The notes: generated from the letters alone by a model not told the origin. Counted from the first letter of the stretch, positions 9,001 to 16,477 are shown. The stretch: DNA of 25,031 nucleotides from CAZAGT01 sp964484515 (GCA_964484515.1 CAZAGT010000028.1:1-25031), one strand, 5' to 3'. A program made the numbers and translations.

Positions 9001-9198
9001 CTCAAAGAGCTTCGCCTGAAAAAGGGCGGAGATGAGAACACGAAGAAGCAGCTTGATCTCATCATCAAAGAGATTGAAGAAATAAAGCGCGGCGCATTTG
9101 CACCTGTGATGCAACAGCCTGTCTTGCGCGCATTCTTGGTTCCCCTGGGAGGAATTGGGACGGCGGTTCTCTTGGATTTTTTCGGGAAGATCTCCTAG
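6037..9198 (+). CDS. Large uncharacterised multi-pass membrane protein
   Basis: I do not recognise a named family with a proven function. The 1053-aa protein has an N-terminal membrane helix (about residues 12-30), a soluble region of some 620 residues, and about eight further membrane segments (near 660-678, 691-709, 728-746, 813-838, 850-873, 926-944, 953-973 and 1030-1048), with a charged, coiled-coil-like stretch at 975-1025. The soluble region contains motifs that look conserved: RTRYAVLAALESAGYTP (131-147), ISEWDTFYGRALPLTFAA (about 398-415), YLRGLDGRL (469), QLDYARRLAENL (507-518), AIGILGSDVYDKLLLLQAL (529), FFTTDLDARLL (556) and PPFRDGYQTSTY (596). The alternating strand-helix pattern with HVAIISEWD and FNAIGILGSDVYD suggests a receptor-like Rossmann or periplasmic-binding type I fold; that is inference. 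It appears to be a single-gene unit. Sensor, transporter-associated or defence roles are all open. Confidence 0.8.
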   Translation: MEPTGSGQSQVPVYAVIALILAATGVFIIDQPLKSFRPLQPTEKPPLVTAEIEARLWEDPIAAVRKRINEITRQTVAGGIQLRDFYSLCEEPGAVSQAIRTCLDGQSKKLLILPVMLSAGYTADDHETRLRTRYAVLAALESAGYTPSHPDSLRFAWIPSWPENTTISKPVEAQEGVLPSTPSNARMQGRGLIIPYEWCAQSRLYTGSQLFLEDERKGREGDRSANSPNRKGEKFQYAVQGETPPGEKRAWAYDEVLVLWVETKALAGKPMAGLRTIIKEHFLRNLGPENTKRVLVQIIGPPTSDGLRDMLNELRYGETASRPRQTWKVYSPRATAALSLFHYGGNATESKHIISEWGEKEQGIIVRTIASDEHLLEALIDEIKSRSENQELGHVAIISEWDTFYGRALPLTFAACATLDDPKEDSIFSAKQSKSSDDKSVKSDILRDRLDALRRDPSIWPPNISRVIYLRGLDGRLAREGSDVEPKEREDRKGVRELERPEGPSQLDYARRLAENLKRKEKDGGRFNAIGILGSDVYDKLLLLQALCPLFRHTIFFTTDLDARLLHRSQNQWARNLIIASSYGLEPPKIPGRELPPFRDGYQTSTYVAILKALGCVDIENSKGITEPKLYEVGRTRARQLEKQRSENLETVFLRWWKPVLLALIILMLVACLLIGWKALLERKNLINWSLHAGFFVVVALGCLYVRHIESLPEAFAWFEGISIWPSEILRLLAAFLALHFLIKAHYKLAENNRYLSRKYHLAATRDTSKVNGDNRLKKLCVFLCYDWSRQDGETDIALLWKEYMQRGSYLYRWIRVGLFTALYLLFGFSIMAILGTPIVPFRGEASLTADFLVLAFSVCLLVLLIAFVVDATLLCDQFIKRISKEPSRWPPKTVDAYSKEKDGLRKCYEEWLGIDFIADRTEFVGSLVVAPFLVLFFMILSRMNLFDRWDWPASLIIILSFNSFFAIFCVLFLNRSARRIRAEVTQSLKELRLKKGGDENTKKQLDLIIKEIEEIKRGAFAPVMQQPVLRAFLVPLGGIGTAVLLDFFGKIS

Positions 9199-9212
9199 GG
9201 CTTCGCAGCCCT
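9197..9212 (+). terminator. Hairpin at the stop codon of the large membrane protein
   Basis: AGGGCT-TCGC-AGCCCT forms a 6-bp perfect stem with a tetraloop, starting inside the TAG stop. It is followed by a C/T-rich tract including CCCTTTTCC rather than a clean T-run. A transcription terminator is the simplest reading. Confidence 0.4.
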
Positions 9213-9517
9213 CGTCACTTCCCTTTTCCACTCGTCACTTCTTCTTGCCTCGCTCCTCGAACCTCGGTCCTCGATCCTGCGCAACTCGCCGTTCCTCTTG
9301 GTCGCATTTGAAATGGCACCTTTATTATTCGAGTTTCATGAAGGCTTTACCCTGACTAAGCGTCTTCACATACCTAGCCTACGAGAATAGGATATTGGCA
9401 TTTGGAGGGTCTATGTGATGAACCCTGTATTTTCCGCGCCCCATTTATGGGATTAGGGTGCGGGTGAATCAGCGAAGCCGGAGGGACCACAGCCTAGGCA
9501 AGAGACTATGAAGTCGC
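9199..9517. other. Gene-free gap between convergent genes
   Basis: Positions 9211-9290 are pyrimidine-rich repeats (CTCGTCACTTCC, CCACTCGTCACTTC, CTCCTCGAACCTCGGTCCTCG). Positions 9330-9345 (CGAGTTTCATGAAGGC) loosely recall the flank of the nested-palindrome element. Positions 9440-9515 (GGTGCGGGTGAATCAGCG onward) look structured but match no RNA family I can name. No coding region is supported. Confidence 0.4.
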
Positions 9518-11245
9518 TCAGCTGTTCCTGGTTTTTCGCCGAAATCGCGGGAGGGCCAATAAACCGGATGCCCTGGTCCTGCCCGGGCGCAGGATGCGTG
9601 ACCTTAGACTCGAGCTGAATCTGATTCGTCCTTTGACTGCCGGCCTTATGCGACCGCCGAGGTCTTCGATGTAGGCGATTAGCGCCTCGGTTTGAAACGC
9701 GGAGGTATCATAGGTGTCGACGGCCTTGAGGAACATCCGGTAACCGTCACCGCCATGGGCCAGGTAGGAGTTGGTGGCGACCTTGTAGGTCCGTTGCGGG
9801 TCGAAGGGGACACCGTTGATGCGGATATCTCTGCACCTCTTGGTGTCGCGGTCTACAGTAAAGGTCAGCCCTTCTGATACCTGAGGGAAGGCCCCGGATG
9901 TAGACGATATCGCACCGATGTGATCGAAGAGGGCCCGGACTTCAGGCCCTTTCAGCGTCAATACCACCAAGGTGTCTTCGAACGGAAGCAACTCGTACAC
10001 CCTCTCTTTCGTAATCGGACCTGTCATGAGATCGGTCCGGATCCCGCCGGCGTTTTGGATCGCAAAATCGGTGCCCAGTTTGCGGGTATGCCAGAGCATC
10101 GCGTCGGCCACCAAATCACCAAGGGCGGTTTCGCCCCCTAGGCGGTCCCTGTATCTGAACGTCCCCTCGGCATGCCCGATAACCTTTGAGAATCGCGCTT
10201 CGATCCGCTGCCGATAAGGTTGGAGCGATTCCAGCAGATCTTCATCCTCCCCGATTTCCTCATCGACATCACGGTCGATCTCATCACCGTTGGGGGCGCG
10301 GACCTGATCCTTGATGTTGACGGGGAGCAATTCAAAGTGGTAGTCAACGATCCTTCCGTCCCCTATTTCCAGATCCATCCTTCCAATCACAAGCCCCCAT
10401 TGCCACGCCTGAACAATCAGGCTCCTATGGCCGGAATAAGAGTCCTTAATAACGATGGGTGAGTCGAGCCTTGTGTGTGTATGGCCGTCCACGATCAGGT
10501 CGATACCGCCGACTTCCGAGGCCAAACGTTTCGAGCCCCTCTTTTTCGATTCGTAGATCCCTAAGTGAACGAGTGCTATGACGATATCCGCCTCCCGACG
10601 CAAGAGGGGGACCAGTCTTCGAGCGACCATGACTTCATCATCGAACACAAGGTCCTGGACGATGTCCGGGTCGCCCAATGACGATATCGCGGCAGGAGTG
10701 AGGCCGAAGATCGCGACCTTGAACCCATCAAAGGCCTTGACGATATAGGGAGTAGCCAAATGGCGGCCTTCCTTGGTCATCACATTGGCCGACAACACCG
10801 GAAACCGGGCCAATTCCATTTGCCGCTTCAGTACCTCGAGGGGGTTGTCGAATTCATGATTCCCCAGGACCATGGCGTCATATCCGATATGGTTGTACCC
10901 AAGGATGTCGGGCTCGGCCTTGAAAAGGGTCGATTCCGGCCTGCCTGTGTTCAGGTCCCCGGCGTCGAGGACCAGGACATTATCGTTCTTCTGCCTTATT
11001 CTCTTTATGAGAGTAGAGCGCGCGGGCAAGCCCCCGACGGCAGGCATGCCGTGGTAGGAGAATTTGAGAGGATGCCCATGAGTGTCATTGGTGTGTAACA
11101 CGACCAGTCGGTGCAGATCGTTGTCGTCGCCCGCGAAACTAGGACCGCCCCCGCAGACCAGGCCCAGGAGCACCACCGAGAGCAGAAGGAGATCGGACTT
11201 CAAAAAGACACCCTTATTCTTCATGTCGGCAATCACCGCGCGCAT
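9518..11245 (-). CDS. Exported 5'-nucleotidase / UshA-family metallophosphoesterase
   Basis: A 575-aa bifunctional-type metallophosphatase that hydrolyses nucleotides or UDP-sugars, probably in the periplasm. An export signal is visible (residues 1-38, hydrophobic LLLLSVVLLGLV, cleavage likely after SFA). The dinuclear-metal motifs follow in order: VLHTNDTHGH (49-58), LDAGDLNTG (93-101), MVLGNHEFD (125-133) and VDGHTHTR. The C-terminal substrate domain has ALGDLVADAML, NAGGIRTDL, ELLPFEDTLVVLTLKG and NSYLAHGGDGY, which bind the base and ribose in UshA-type enzymes. Start 11245 has GGAG five bases upstream; the internal ATG at 11224 has no ribosome site. The final 30 residues are Arg-rich and outside the family domain, possibly a recent extension. 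It lies 128 bp downstream of the AmgK-like kinase, same strand, so co-transcription is possible. Confidence 0.88.
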   Translation of the reverse strand: MRAVIADMKNKGVFLKSDLLLLSVVLLGLVCGGGPSFAGDDNDLHRLVVLHTNDTHGHPLKFSYHGMPAVGGLPARSTLIKRIRQKNDNVLVLDAGDLNTGRPESTLFKAEPDILGYNHIGYDAMVLGNHEFDNPLEVLKRQMELARFPVLSANVMTKEGRHLATPYIVKAFDGFKVAIFGLTPAAISSLGDPDIVQDLVFDDEVMVARRLVPLLRREADIVIALVHLGIYESKKRGSKRLASEVGGIDLIVDGHTHTRLDSPIVIKDSYSGHRSLIVQAWQWGLVIGRMDLEIGDGRIVDYHFELLPVNIKDQVRAPNGDEIDRDVDEEIGEDEDLLESLQPYRQRIEARFSKVIGHAEGTFRYRDRLGGETALGDLVADAMLWHTRKLGTDFAIQNAGGIRTDLMTGPITKERVYELLPFEDTLVVLTLKGPEVRALFDHIGAISSTSGAFPQVSEGLTFTVDRDTKRCRDIRINGVPFDPQRTYKVATNSYLAHGGDGYRMFLKAVDTYDTSAFQTEALIAYIEDLGGRIRPAVKGRIRFSSSLRSRILRPGRTRASGLLALPRFRRKTRNS

Positions 11246-11289
11246 TTAATCTCCGCTCCACGATCCTTTGGCCTTCGCATTTAGATCCT

Positions 11290-11416
11290 CTTGCTTTTGC
11301 CTCGATCCACGCACCTCGAGCCTCGAACCTTCGTCTTCCTTCACGGATTTTGTGGCCCTTCAACCTCCAGACCTTACTTTTTCCCAGCCCCTGATCCCTG
11401 ACCCCCAGTCCCTGCT
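11290..11416. repeat. Pyrimidine-rich degenerate repeats overlapping a gene end
   Basis: Imperfect units such as TGCCTCGATCCACGCACCTCG and CCTCGAGCCTCGAACC, then CCAGCCCCTGATCCCTGACC and CCCAGTCCCTGC, run through the gap and past the stop codon of the AmgK-like gene. As a result the last dozen or so residues of that protein (Gly/Thr/Lys-rich) are encoded by repeat sequence. Confidence 0.5.
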
Positions 11417-12468
11417 TTCAGATCGCCGAGTGAACCCACGAAATGGAGCAAAGCCGAGAGTTTCGGATCTTGCAGCTCATCGAGGAGGCGTTGAAGCGAC
11501 TCCAGGGCCGGAGGGATGTAGTCCTCAAAATAGGTCTTTTTGCGCACCTTCGTGAGGAATGAAAAGGCCCCCAGGATTTGCAGGTTTCGTTGGATGGCCA
11601 GGTAAGGATAATACTTTTCGACTGATTCAGCCCCGCTTTGGTCACGACGTCTAGCCAGCCTCACATAGGTTTTGAAGATCTCCATCCTTTCTTCGGCAGA
11701 TAGCCGGGCGTAGGGATCGATCAATAGGGAGGCAAGGTCATAAGCAAGCGGCCCGAGCCTCCCACCTTGCCAGTCAATGACGCCAATTCTGCCGTCGAGG
11801 ACCATAATGTTTCGCGATTGGAAGTCACGGTGCAGGAAGTAGCGGTCATCGGCCTCAGATGCAGTGTTTATCAGGTGCTCAAAGGGGGATTCCAGCTCAG
11901 GCCAATCGATCTTCAAACCGAGATACTTTCCCAGGAACGCAGCTCGAAAATAGTCGACTTCGTAAACGCGCATGACCCTTTGATCGTATTTGGGGGTTTG
12001 GCAGCACCAGTCCGGATTGAATCCCCGGGCCCCCTCATTTTGGAGTCGATGAAGGACCTCGACGACCCTTTCATAAACCGAGGTCCGATCCGGGGAGTGA
12101 CTCACAAGGTCCTGGAGGTTGCGATCACCACAGTCCTGCATGATGAACCACCCCCGGTTGAGATTGTGACGGTGAATCTCCGGGATTGGCAACCCCTTTT
12201 CAAAAAGATGTTTGCCGATCTTGAGGTAGGCCAGATTCTCGCGTTTCGAATTGTCATCAGCCGGCGTGTTCTCCATGGCAATATACGTGTCGCCGTCCTC
12301 GGTCGCTGCAACCCGCCAAAAACGCCTTTGAGAGCCGTCGCCCGGGAGGTGTTCGAACCAGAGGTTCGTCGCTGAAAACCCAAGAGTCTCAAAGAAGTCC
12401 GCAACGAATTCCCGCATCTGAGGATCTGGGGCGCTTCTTACCTCTTTCCTTGTCCCATCACTATCCAT
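11374..12468 (-). CDS. amgK: AmgK-like aminoglycoside-phosphotransferase-fold sugar kinase
   Basis: A 364-aa kinase of the COG3178 group, whose characterised member AmgK phosphorylates MurNAc/GlcNAc at the anomeric carbon during cell-wall recycling. The protein-kinase-like fold is shown by the glycine-loop segment GDGSQRRFWRV, MENTPADDNSKRENLAYL in the N-lobe, the catalytic loop FLHRDFQSRNIMV and the metal-binding VIDWQGGRLGPLAYDLASLL. Length is typical except for a low-complexity Gly/Lys tail produced by an invading repeat. The ATG at 12468 has AAGG seven bases upstream. A MurU-like nucleotidyltransferase (16753) and nagZ (18294) in the same window support a recycling role, but they are separated by unrelated genes. 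The gene runs divergently from the EAL-HDOD gene and precedes the 5'-nucleotidase gene. Another small-molecule kinase activity is possible. Confidence 0.75.
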   Translation of the reverse strand: MDSDGTRKEVRSAPDPQMREFVADFFETLGFSATNLWFEHLPGDGSQRRFWRVAATEDGDTYIAMENTPADDNSKRENLAYLKIGKHLFEKGLPIPEIHRHNLNRGWFIMQDCGDRNLQDLVSHSPDRTSVYERVVEVLHRLQNEGARGFNPDWCCQTPKYDQRVMRVYEVDYFRAAFLGKYLGLKIDWPELESPFEHLINTASEADDRYFLHRDFQSRNIMVLDGRIGVIDWQGGRLGPLAYDLASLLIDPYARLSAEERMEIFKTYVRLARRRDQSGAESVEKYYPYLAIQRNLQILGAFSFLTKVRKKTYFEDYIPPALESLQRLLDELQDPKLSALLHFVGSLGDLKAGTGGQGSGAGKK

Positions 12469-12477
12469 CCGTCAACC

Positions 12478-12662
12478 TTCTCTCTCGGTCCTCGTTCCCT
12501 TCCGTCTTGTGCTTCTAACCTCCAGCTCCAAACCTTTCCTTGCCCGATCCTACCAATTCCTCTTGCCCAGCCCCTGATCCCCGACCCCTAGTTCCCGTCT
12601 TCTACCTCTCGTCACTCGTCGTACTTCTCTGCCTTTAGCCTTCCACCTTCTACCTACCCTCG
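12478..12662. repeat. Pyrimidine-rich degenerate repeats in a divergent intergenic region
   Basis: Nearly 185 bases are dominated by C and T on the plus strand, in imperfect units: CTCGGTCCTCGTTCCCTTCC, GCCCAGCCCCTGATCCCCG, ACCCCTAGTTCCCGTC, CTCGTCACTCGTCG and CCTTCCACCTTCTACC. They lie between the starts of the AmgK-like gene and the EAL-HDOD gene, so they occupy promoter space for both. Confidence 0.55.
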
Positions 12663-12720
12663 GGGTATATTTCTTGCACAACCCCAAGCGCATTATTCGC
12701 CATACCAAAGGGAATTGCAA

Positions 12721-13932
12721 ATGGACGTCTTTGTGGCTCGCCAACCAATCTTCCGAAAAAACAAGAAGGTAATGGGGTACGAACTCCTTTTCAGGGAGGG
12801 GATGTCGAACTACTTCCCCAACATCGATGGAAATCTCGCGACGTCAAAGGTCCTGACGAACACCTTCATATCGATCGGCATTGATCCAGTTGCCGGCGCC
12901 GGAAAGGCTTTTGTCAATTTCACTCAGGATCTGCTTCTGAACCGGATTCCCCTCCTGTTTCCGAAGGAAAGGATTGGGGTCGAGATCCTGGAGGATGTGG
13001 AGCCCGCAAAAGATCTGATCAAGGCCTGCCAAGAGATCAGGCAGAAGGGCTACCAGATCGTGCTAGATGACTTCCTCTACCGGCCGGAACTTGAACCGTT
13101 AGTCGATTTGGCCACGATGATCAAGTTCGATGTGCGAGCGACGCCCCTCGACGACCTGGCGGAAACCCTTGAACGCCTGTCCGGACACGATATCGCATGG
13201 CTTGCCGAAAAAGTTGAGACGCACGCGGAATTCATGAAGGCCCGTGAGATGGGATTCGATTTTTTCCAGGGATATTTTTTCAGCAAGCCCGAAGTGTTAA
13301 GTGGAAAGGATATATCGAGTTCGAAGATGAATCTGCTGCAGATCATGGCGGAGGCGAACAAGGAGGATTTCGACTTTCGACAGATCGAAAACATTGCAGA
13401 GCGCGATGTCGCCATCTCTTACAAGCTGATGCGCTATATCAACTCCGCCTACTTCAAACGAGTCAGCGAGATCTCCTCGATCAAGCAGGCCGTAGTGATG
13501 CTGGGAGAGCGGGGTATCAGGCGCTTCTTATCCTTGGTTGCGATGGCGGGATTGGCCGCAGACAAGCCTGATGAGCTGGTTCGGACATCCATCATTAGAG
13601 CCAAATTCTGTGAACTCGTTGCGGAGATGGATGGGGCTCAAAAAAGCCCTTCGGAACTCTTTACGCTTGGGCTTTTCTCACTTATCGACGCCATCCTGGA
13701 CGACTCGATGGAAAATCTGATGGCCAAACTGCCCCTCTCGGAGGCGATCAAACAGGCGCTGGTGAATACGGACGGGGAGCTTAAGGATTATCTCAGTCTC
13801 GTCCATCGCTATGAAACGGGGGACTGGAAAGGGGTATCGGCATTGGCGCCCAAACTGGGCATAAATGAGCAAGAGCTTCCTCCCAACTACAAGGAGGCGC
13901 TTGGTTGGGCGGATAATCTAGCCGCGTCCTAG
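12721..13932 (+). CDS. EAL-HDOD (YuxH-type) signalling protein
   Basis: A 403-aa two-domain regulator. The N-terminal EAL-like domain (about 1-200) keeps several positions of c-di-GMP phosphodiesterases: GYELLFR, FVNFTQDLL, VEILED, LDDF, IKFDV, AEKVET and FFQGYFFSKP. The loop after DDF, normally GxG, reads LYRPELEP, as is usual in this subgroup, so enzymatic activity is doubtful and ligand sensing more likely. The C-terminal HDOD domain (about 200-395) has ISYKLMRYINSAYF and SIKQAVVMLGERGIRRFLSLVAMA. Proteins of this layout act in c-di-GMP signalling and motility or adhesion control. ATG 12721 has AAAGGGA seven bases upstream and is preferred to a TTG at 12715. The stop codon abuts a repeat element directly. 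Confidence 0.88.
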   Translation: MDVFVARQPIFRKNKKVMGYELLFREGMSNYFPNIDGNLATSKVLTNTFISIGIDPVAGAGKAFVNFTQDLLLNRIPLLFPKERIGVEILEDVEPAKDLIKACQEIRQKGYQIVLDDFLYRPELEPLVDLATMIKFDVRATPLDDLAETLERLSGHDIAWLAEKVETHAEFMKAREMGFDFFQGYFFSKPEVLSGKDISSSKMNLLQIMAEANKEDFDFRQIENIAERDVAISYKLMRYINSAYFKRVSEISSIKQAVVMLGERGIRRFLSLVAMAGLAADKPDELVRTSIIRAKFCELVAEMDGAQKSPSELFTLGLFSLIDAILDDSMENLMAKLPLSEAIKQALVNTDGELKDYLSLVHRYETGDWKGVSALAPKLGINEQELPPNYKEALGWADNLAAS

Positions 13933-14149
13933 TTTCCAGCCAGAAATGGCCCTTTTCCGCAATCTCAGCGTCAACCTGCGAGATTCCTTGTGCGGTGTAC
14001 TTGCTGTACGCCTCCGCGCAATCTCTTGGTTTGACTCGGGCCGTCCATGGCCCTCGGCCCGTGCGGGCCGCCTAAAGGCGGTCCAATTGCGCTATCCAGC
14101 GGAATTGTCTTTGATCTTGCGAAAAATTCTCATTTCTGATCTGGAAACT
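13931..14149. repeat. Palindromic-end repeat element (MITE-like)
   Basis: Imperfect terminal inverted repeats of about 32 bp bound this 219-bp element: AGTTTCCAGCCAGAAATGG at 13931-13949 and its counterpart ending CTGATCTGGAAACT at 14149. Inside are smaller hairpins, including TGCGGTGTACTTGCTGTACG and GGCCCGTGCGGGCC. The left end overlaps the TAG stop of the EAL-HDOD gene. The AGAAATGGCCCTTTT end motif recurs at 14557-14575 just outside the next element, so the two families are nested or related. No transposase is present. Confidence 0.6.
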
Positions 14150-14197
14150 TCGCTTGCGCCTCGAGTGCAAATCAGGGTGGACACAAGCTAGTTTCCG

Positions 14198-14558
14198 GTC
14201 AGCACCGCCTCCTGCAGCGGGGCGGCCAGGTTGATCGACCAGGAGACTTCATGACGTTGTTGCTCGAATTTGACATTTTGAGATTCCTCGACGTCTGTTC
14301 ACCCAGCCATGGGGGTCTCTTTTCAAAAACGAGGAATTGAGCGCGTTATCTCGGCATAAGGTGCTACCCGAGACGGCCGGAGGGCCACTGCAGTATAGGC
14401 CGGATTGAGAGCCTTGGCCCATTCTCGGAATCTGCTCCGGCCGCCTTGCTTGCAAGCTTCTTCAGCGTTCGAGCGGGTGACGCTTCGTTTTTGAAAAGAG
14501 ACCCCCATGGGTGGGCGTTTAGGATACAAAGACCTCATTTCGTGAAGTTTCATACGAG
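14198..14558 (-). repeat. Nested-palindrome element, copy 2 (with core)
   Basis: The flanks match copies 1 and 3 when read on the minus strand: TCTCGTATGAAACTTCACG at the 14558 end and GCGGTGCTGAC at the 14198 end. The core at 14307-14510 is bounded by a perfect 26-bp inverted repeat beginning CCATGGGGGTCTCTTTTC. The core reads in the same plus-strand direction as the core of the 22-kb copy, although the flanks are reversed. It lies in the gap between two convergent genes. Confidence 0.75.
14307..14510. repeat. Putative invertible core with perfect 26-bp inverted repeats
   Basis: Arms are at 14307-14332 and 14485-14510 and are exact reverse complements of each other. The interior (GAGGAATTGAGCGCGTTATC onward, with GACGGCCGGAGGGCC and CTCCGGCCGCC) aligns base for base with the interior at 22077-22229. 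It has no open reading frame of note. Confidence 0.7.
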
Positions 14559-14603
14559 AAATGGCCCTTTTTCGCTCTTACTCGCACAAGTCGGGATTAT
14601 CAC

Positions 14604-14700
14604 TGCAGGTCCGCCTTCTCTCATACTTGCCTTCTACCTTCCGCCTTCTACCTAACTCCCTTCTATCTTCCTCTCGTCACTCGTGACTCCTCACTTCTTT
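14604..14700. repeat. Pyrimidine-rich repeats reaching into the garR-like gene end
   Basis: Units CTTGCCTTCTACCTTCCGCC, TTCTACCTAACTCCC, CTCGTCACTCGTGACTCC and TCACTTCTTTCCGCC run up to and over the stop codon of the reductase gene at 14691. The pattern is the same family as at 12478-12662. No gene or RNA is seen in the gap. Confidence 0.5.
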
Positions 14701-15587
14701 CCGCCTCCAACCTCATGGTTGGCCAGTTTTTCCAGGGCAGTGACCAGCGCCGAGTGGTCGAGGTCATCGCCGTCGTGGGCGGACACCGCGTTAAAGAGTT
14801 CTTGGGACACGGCCGTGCCCGGCAGGCTCAGGCCAAGCTCCTTGGCCGCCTGTAAGGCTAGATTTAGATCCTTCTTGTGCAGCCGGATTCGAAAGCCGGG
14901 TTCAAAGGCACGGTTGGTCATTCTATTACCGTGCAAATCGAGGATCCGGCTTTGGGCGAAACCACCCAGCAGGGCCTCACGGACTTTGGCGGGGTCGGCC
15001 CCGGCCTTGGAGGCCAGGAGTAATGCCTCGCCAACTGCCTCGATGGTCAAAGCCACGACGATTTGATTGGCAACCTTGCAGGTCTGCCCGTCCCCATTGG
15101 GGCCGATGTGAACGATGTTCTTCCCCATGAGCTCAAAATAGGGCCTGACCTTGGAGAACACGCCCTCTTTGCCGCCCACCATGATCGATAAAGCGGCATT
15201 TTCCGCCCCGACCTGCCCGCCGGAGACCGGCGCGTCGAGCATTTCCACTCCCAGCGATTCGAGACGTTTGGCGAACTCCTTTGTCGCTATCGGGGATATG
15301 GAGCTCATATCGACCACGATCGATCCCTTTTTGACACCTTCGGAGACGCCATGGGGTCCAAACAGGACCGCTTCCACGTCCGGCGTATCCGGCACCATGA
15401 TGAAGATCAGGTCCGATTTTTCGGCCACCTGCTTCGAGCTTTCGCAGGCCACGGCCCCGAGGTCGGCCAATGCCTTGATCGGCCCGGGGCTGCGATTATA
15501 GGCGTGGACCGTATGGTTGGCCTTTATCAGGTGCCCGGCCATCGGCTTGCCCATGATCCCTAATCCGATAAATCCAAGATCAGCCAT
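14691..15587 (-). CDS. garR: 2-hydroxy-3-oxopropionate (tartronate semialdehyde) reductase-like
   Basis: A 298-aa NAD(P)-dependent beta-hydroxyacid dehydrogenase. The N-terminal Rossmann motif GFIGLGIMGKPMAGHL is followed by the substrate loop DAPVSGGQVGAENA (about 118-131), and the catalytic lysine lies in GDGQTCKVANQ (near 171); the C-terminal helical half contains the family's KKDLNLALQAA. Pairing with hydroxypyruvate isomerase favours tartronate semialdehyde as substrate, yielding D-glycerate, over 3-hydroxyisobutyrate or glyoxylate/succinate semialdehyde. The start overlaps the end of the upstream isomerase gene by 8 bp, and AGGAGG lies seven bases before ATG, so translation is likely coupled. 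No glyoxylate carboligase gene is in the window. Confidence 0.88.
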   Translation of the reverse strand: MADLGFIGLGIMGKPMAGHLIKANHTVHAYNRSPGPIKALADLGAVACESSKQVAEKSDLIFIMVPDTPDVEAVLFGPHGVSEGVKKGSIVVDMSSISPIATKEFAKRLESLGVEMLDAPVSGGQVGAENAALSIMVGGKEGVFSKVRPYFELMGKNIVHIGPNGDGQTCKVANQIVVALTIEAVGEALLLASKAGADPAKVREALLGGFAQSRILDLHGNRMTNRAFEPGFRIRLHKKDLNLALQAAKELGLSLPGTAVSQELFNAVSAHDGDDLDHSALVTALEKLANHEVGGGKK

Positions 15588-16377
15588 CGTCGTCCCTCCT
15601 CTGAAGATAGGGTTTTAACCAGCTCAAGCCGTCCTCTGTATCTCCGGCGGGCTTGTACTCGCAACCAATCCAGCCTTCATAACCCACGTGATCGATGAAC
15701 GCAAAGAGATTGGTAAAGTTGATTTCACCGGTCCCAGGTTCATGGCGCCCGGGGTTGTCGGCCACCTGGATATGTGCAATCCGAGAGAGGCTCTTCTGAA
15801 TGGTTTGCATCAGATTCCCCTCCATGATCTGCATATGGTAGACATCGTATTGCAGCCAGATATTCGGATGATCGACCTCCTCAATCAGTTCAAGGGCCGG
15901 GGCCGAGCGGTTCACGTAGAAGCCGGGCACGTCCCGGGCGTTGAGGGGCTCAATGAGGAGACGGATGTCTTCCTGTGCCAAGGCGTCCGCCGCATAGCGG
16001 AGGTTCGCCACCAGCGTCTGCCGCATGTCGGCCTCAGTGATGTCTTCCGTCCTCAGCCCTGCCAGGCAGTTTAAGCGCGGGCACCCCGTGGTCTTCGCAT
16101 ATCGCAGGGCAAGCCGTACGCTCTCTTTGAACTCCGCTTGCCGGCCGGGAATCAGGGCGATACCGCGTTCGCCCGCGTCCCAGTCGCCTGGGGGGAAATT
16201 ATGGAGCACCGTTTGAAGCCTGTAGGTGGCGGCCTTTTCGGCCAGTTCTTCGGCCTCCCACGAGTAGGGAAACTGGTATTCAACGGCCTCGAAGCCCGCC
16301 AGGGCCGCTTTTTCAAAGCGGTCCAGGAAATCGACTTCAGTGAAAAGCATCGAAATGTTGGCGCTAAACCTGAGCAT
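15580..16377 (-). CDS. hyi: Hydroxypyruvate isomerase-like TIM-barrel protein
   Basis: A 265-aa member of the AP-endonuclease-2/xylose isomerase-like TIM barrel family, of the Hyi type that interconverts hydroxypyruvate and tartronate semialdehyde. Characteristic segments are RFSANISMLF at the N-terminus, GFEAVEYQFPY, HNFPPGDWDAGERGIA, LNCLAGL, LLIEPLNARDVPGFYV, WLQYDVYHMQ, HIQVADNPGRHEPGTGEINF and CEYKPAG; the Glu and Asp/His residues in the last four form the metal site. ATG 16377 is chosen over a longer reading to 16428 because AGGGAGT stands just upstream and the length matches Hyi. It is the first gene of a tight pair with the garR-like gene. Upstream lies a 375-bp repeat-rich gap. Confidence 0.87.
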   Translation of the reverse strand: MLRFSANISMLFTEVDFLDRFEKAALAGFEAVEYQFPYSWEAEELAEKAATYRLQTVLHNFPPGDWDAGERGIALIPGRQAEFKESVRLALRYAKTTGCPRLNCLAGLRTEDITEADMRQTLVANLRYAADALAQEDIRLLIEPLNARDVPGFYVNRSAPALELIEEVDHPNIWLQYDVYHMQIMEGNLMQTIQKSLSRIAHIQVADNPGRHEPGTGEINFTNLFAFIDHVGYEGWIGCEYKPAGDTEDGLSWLKPYLQRRDDDG

Positions 16378-16477
16378 CTTAAGACTCCCTAACGTATGCA
16401 TTTCAAAGTCACCATAGGCAAAAGGCAAAGGCCTGTCAACGCAAGCCCTCCTCCTTCCTCACCTCTCATCATCTCCT

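Noticed and set aside
9440..9515. Cobalamin or c-di-GMP riboswitch downstream of the membrane protein gene
   Set aside because: GGTGCGGGTGAATCAGCG, GCCGGAGGGACC and GCCTAGGC recall pieces of both RNA families, but the order and spacing of conserved boxes do not fit either, and the site is at the 3' ends of two convergent genes.
12478..12662. CRISPR array
   Set aside because: The C/T-rich units vary in length and sequence, have no regular spacers, and no cas gene is nearby.
14198..14558. Small non-autonomous copy of an insertion sequence with coding remnants
   Set aside because: Neither strand of the core shows a transposase-like frame; the open frames over it are short and not conserved between the two copies.
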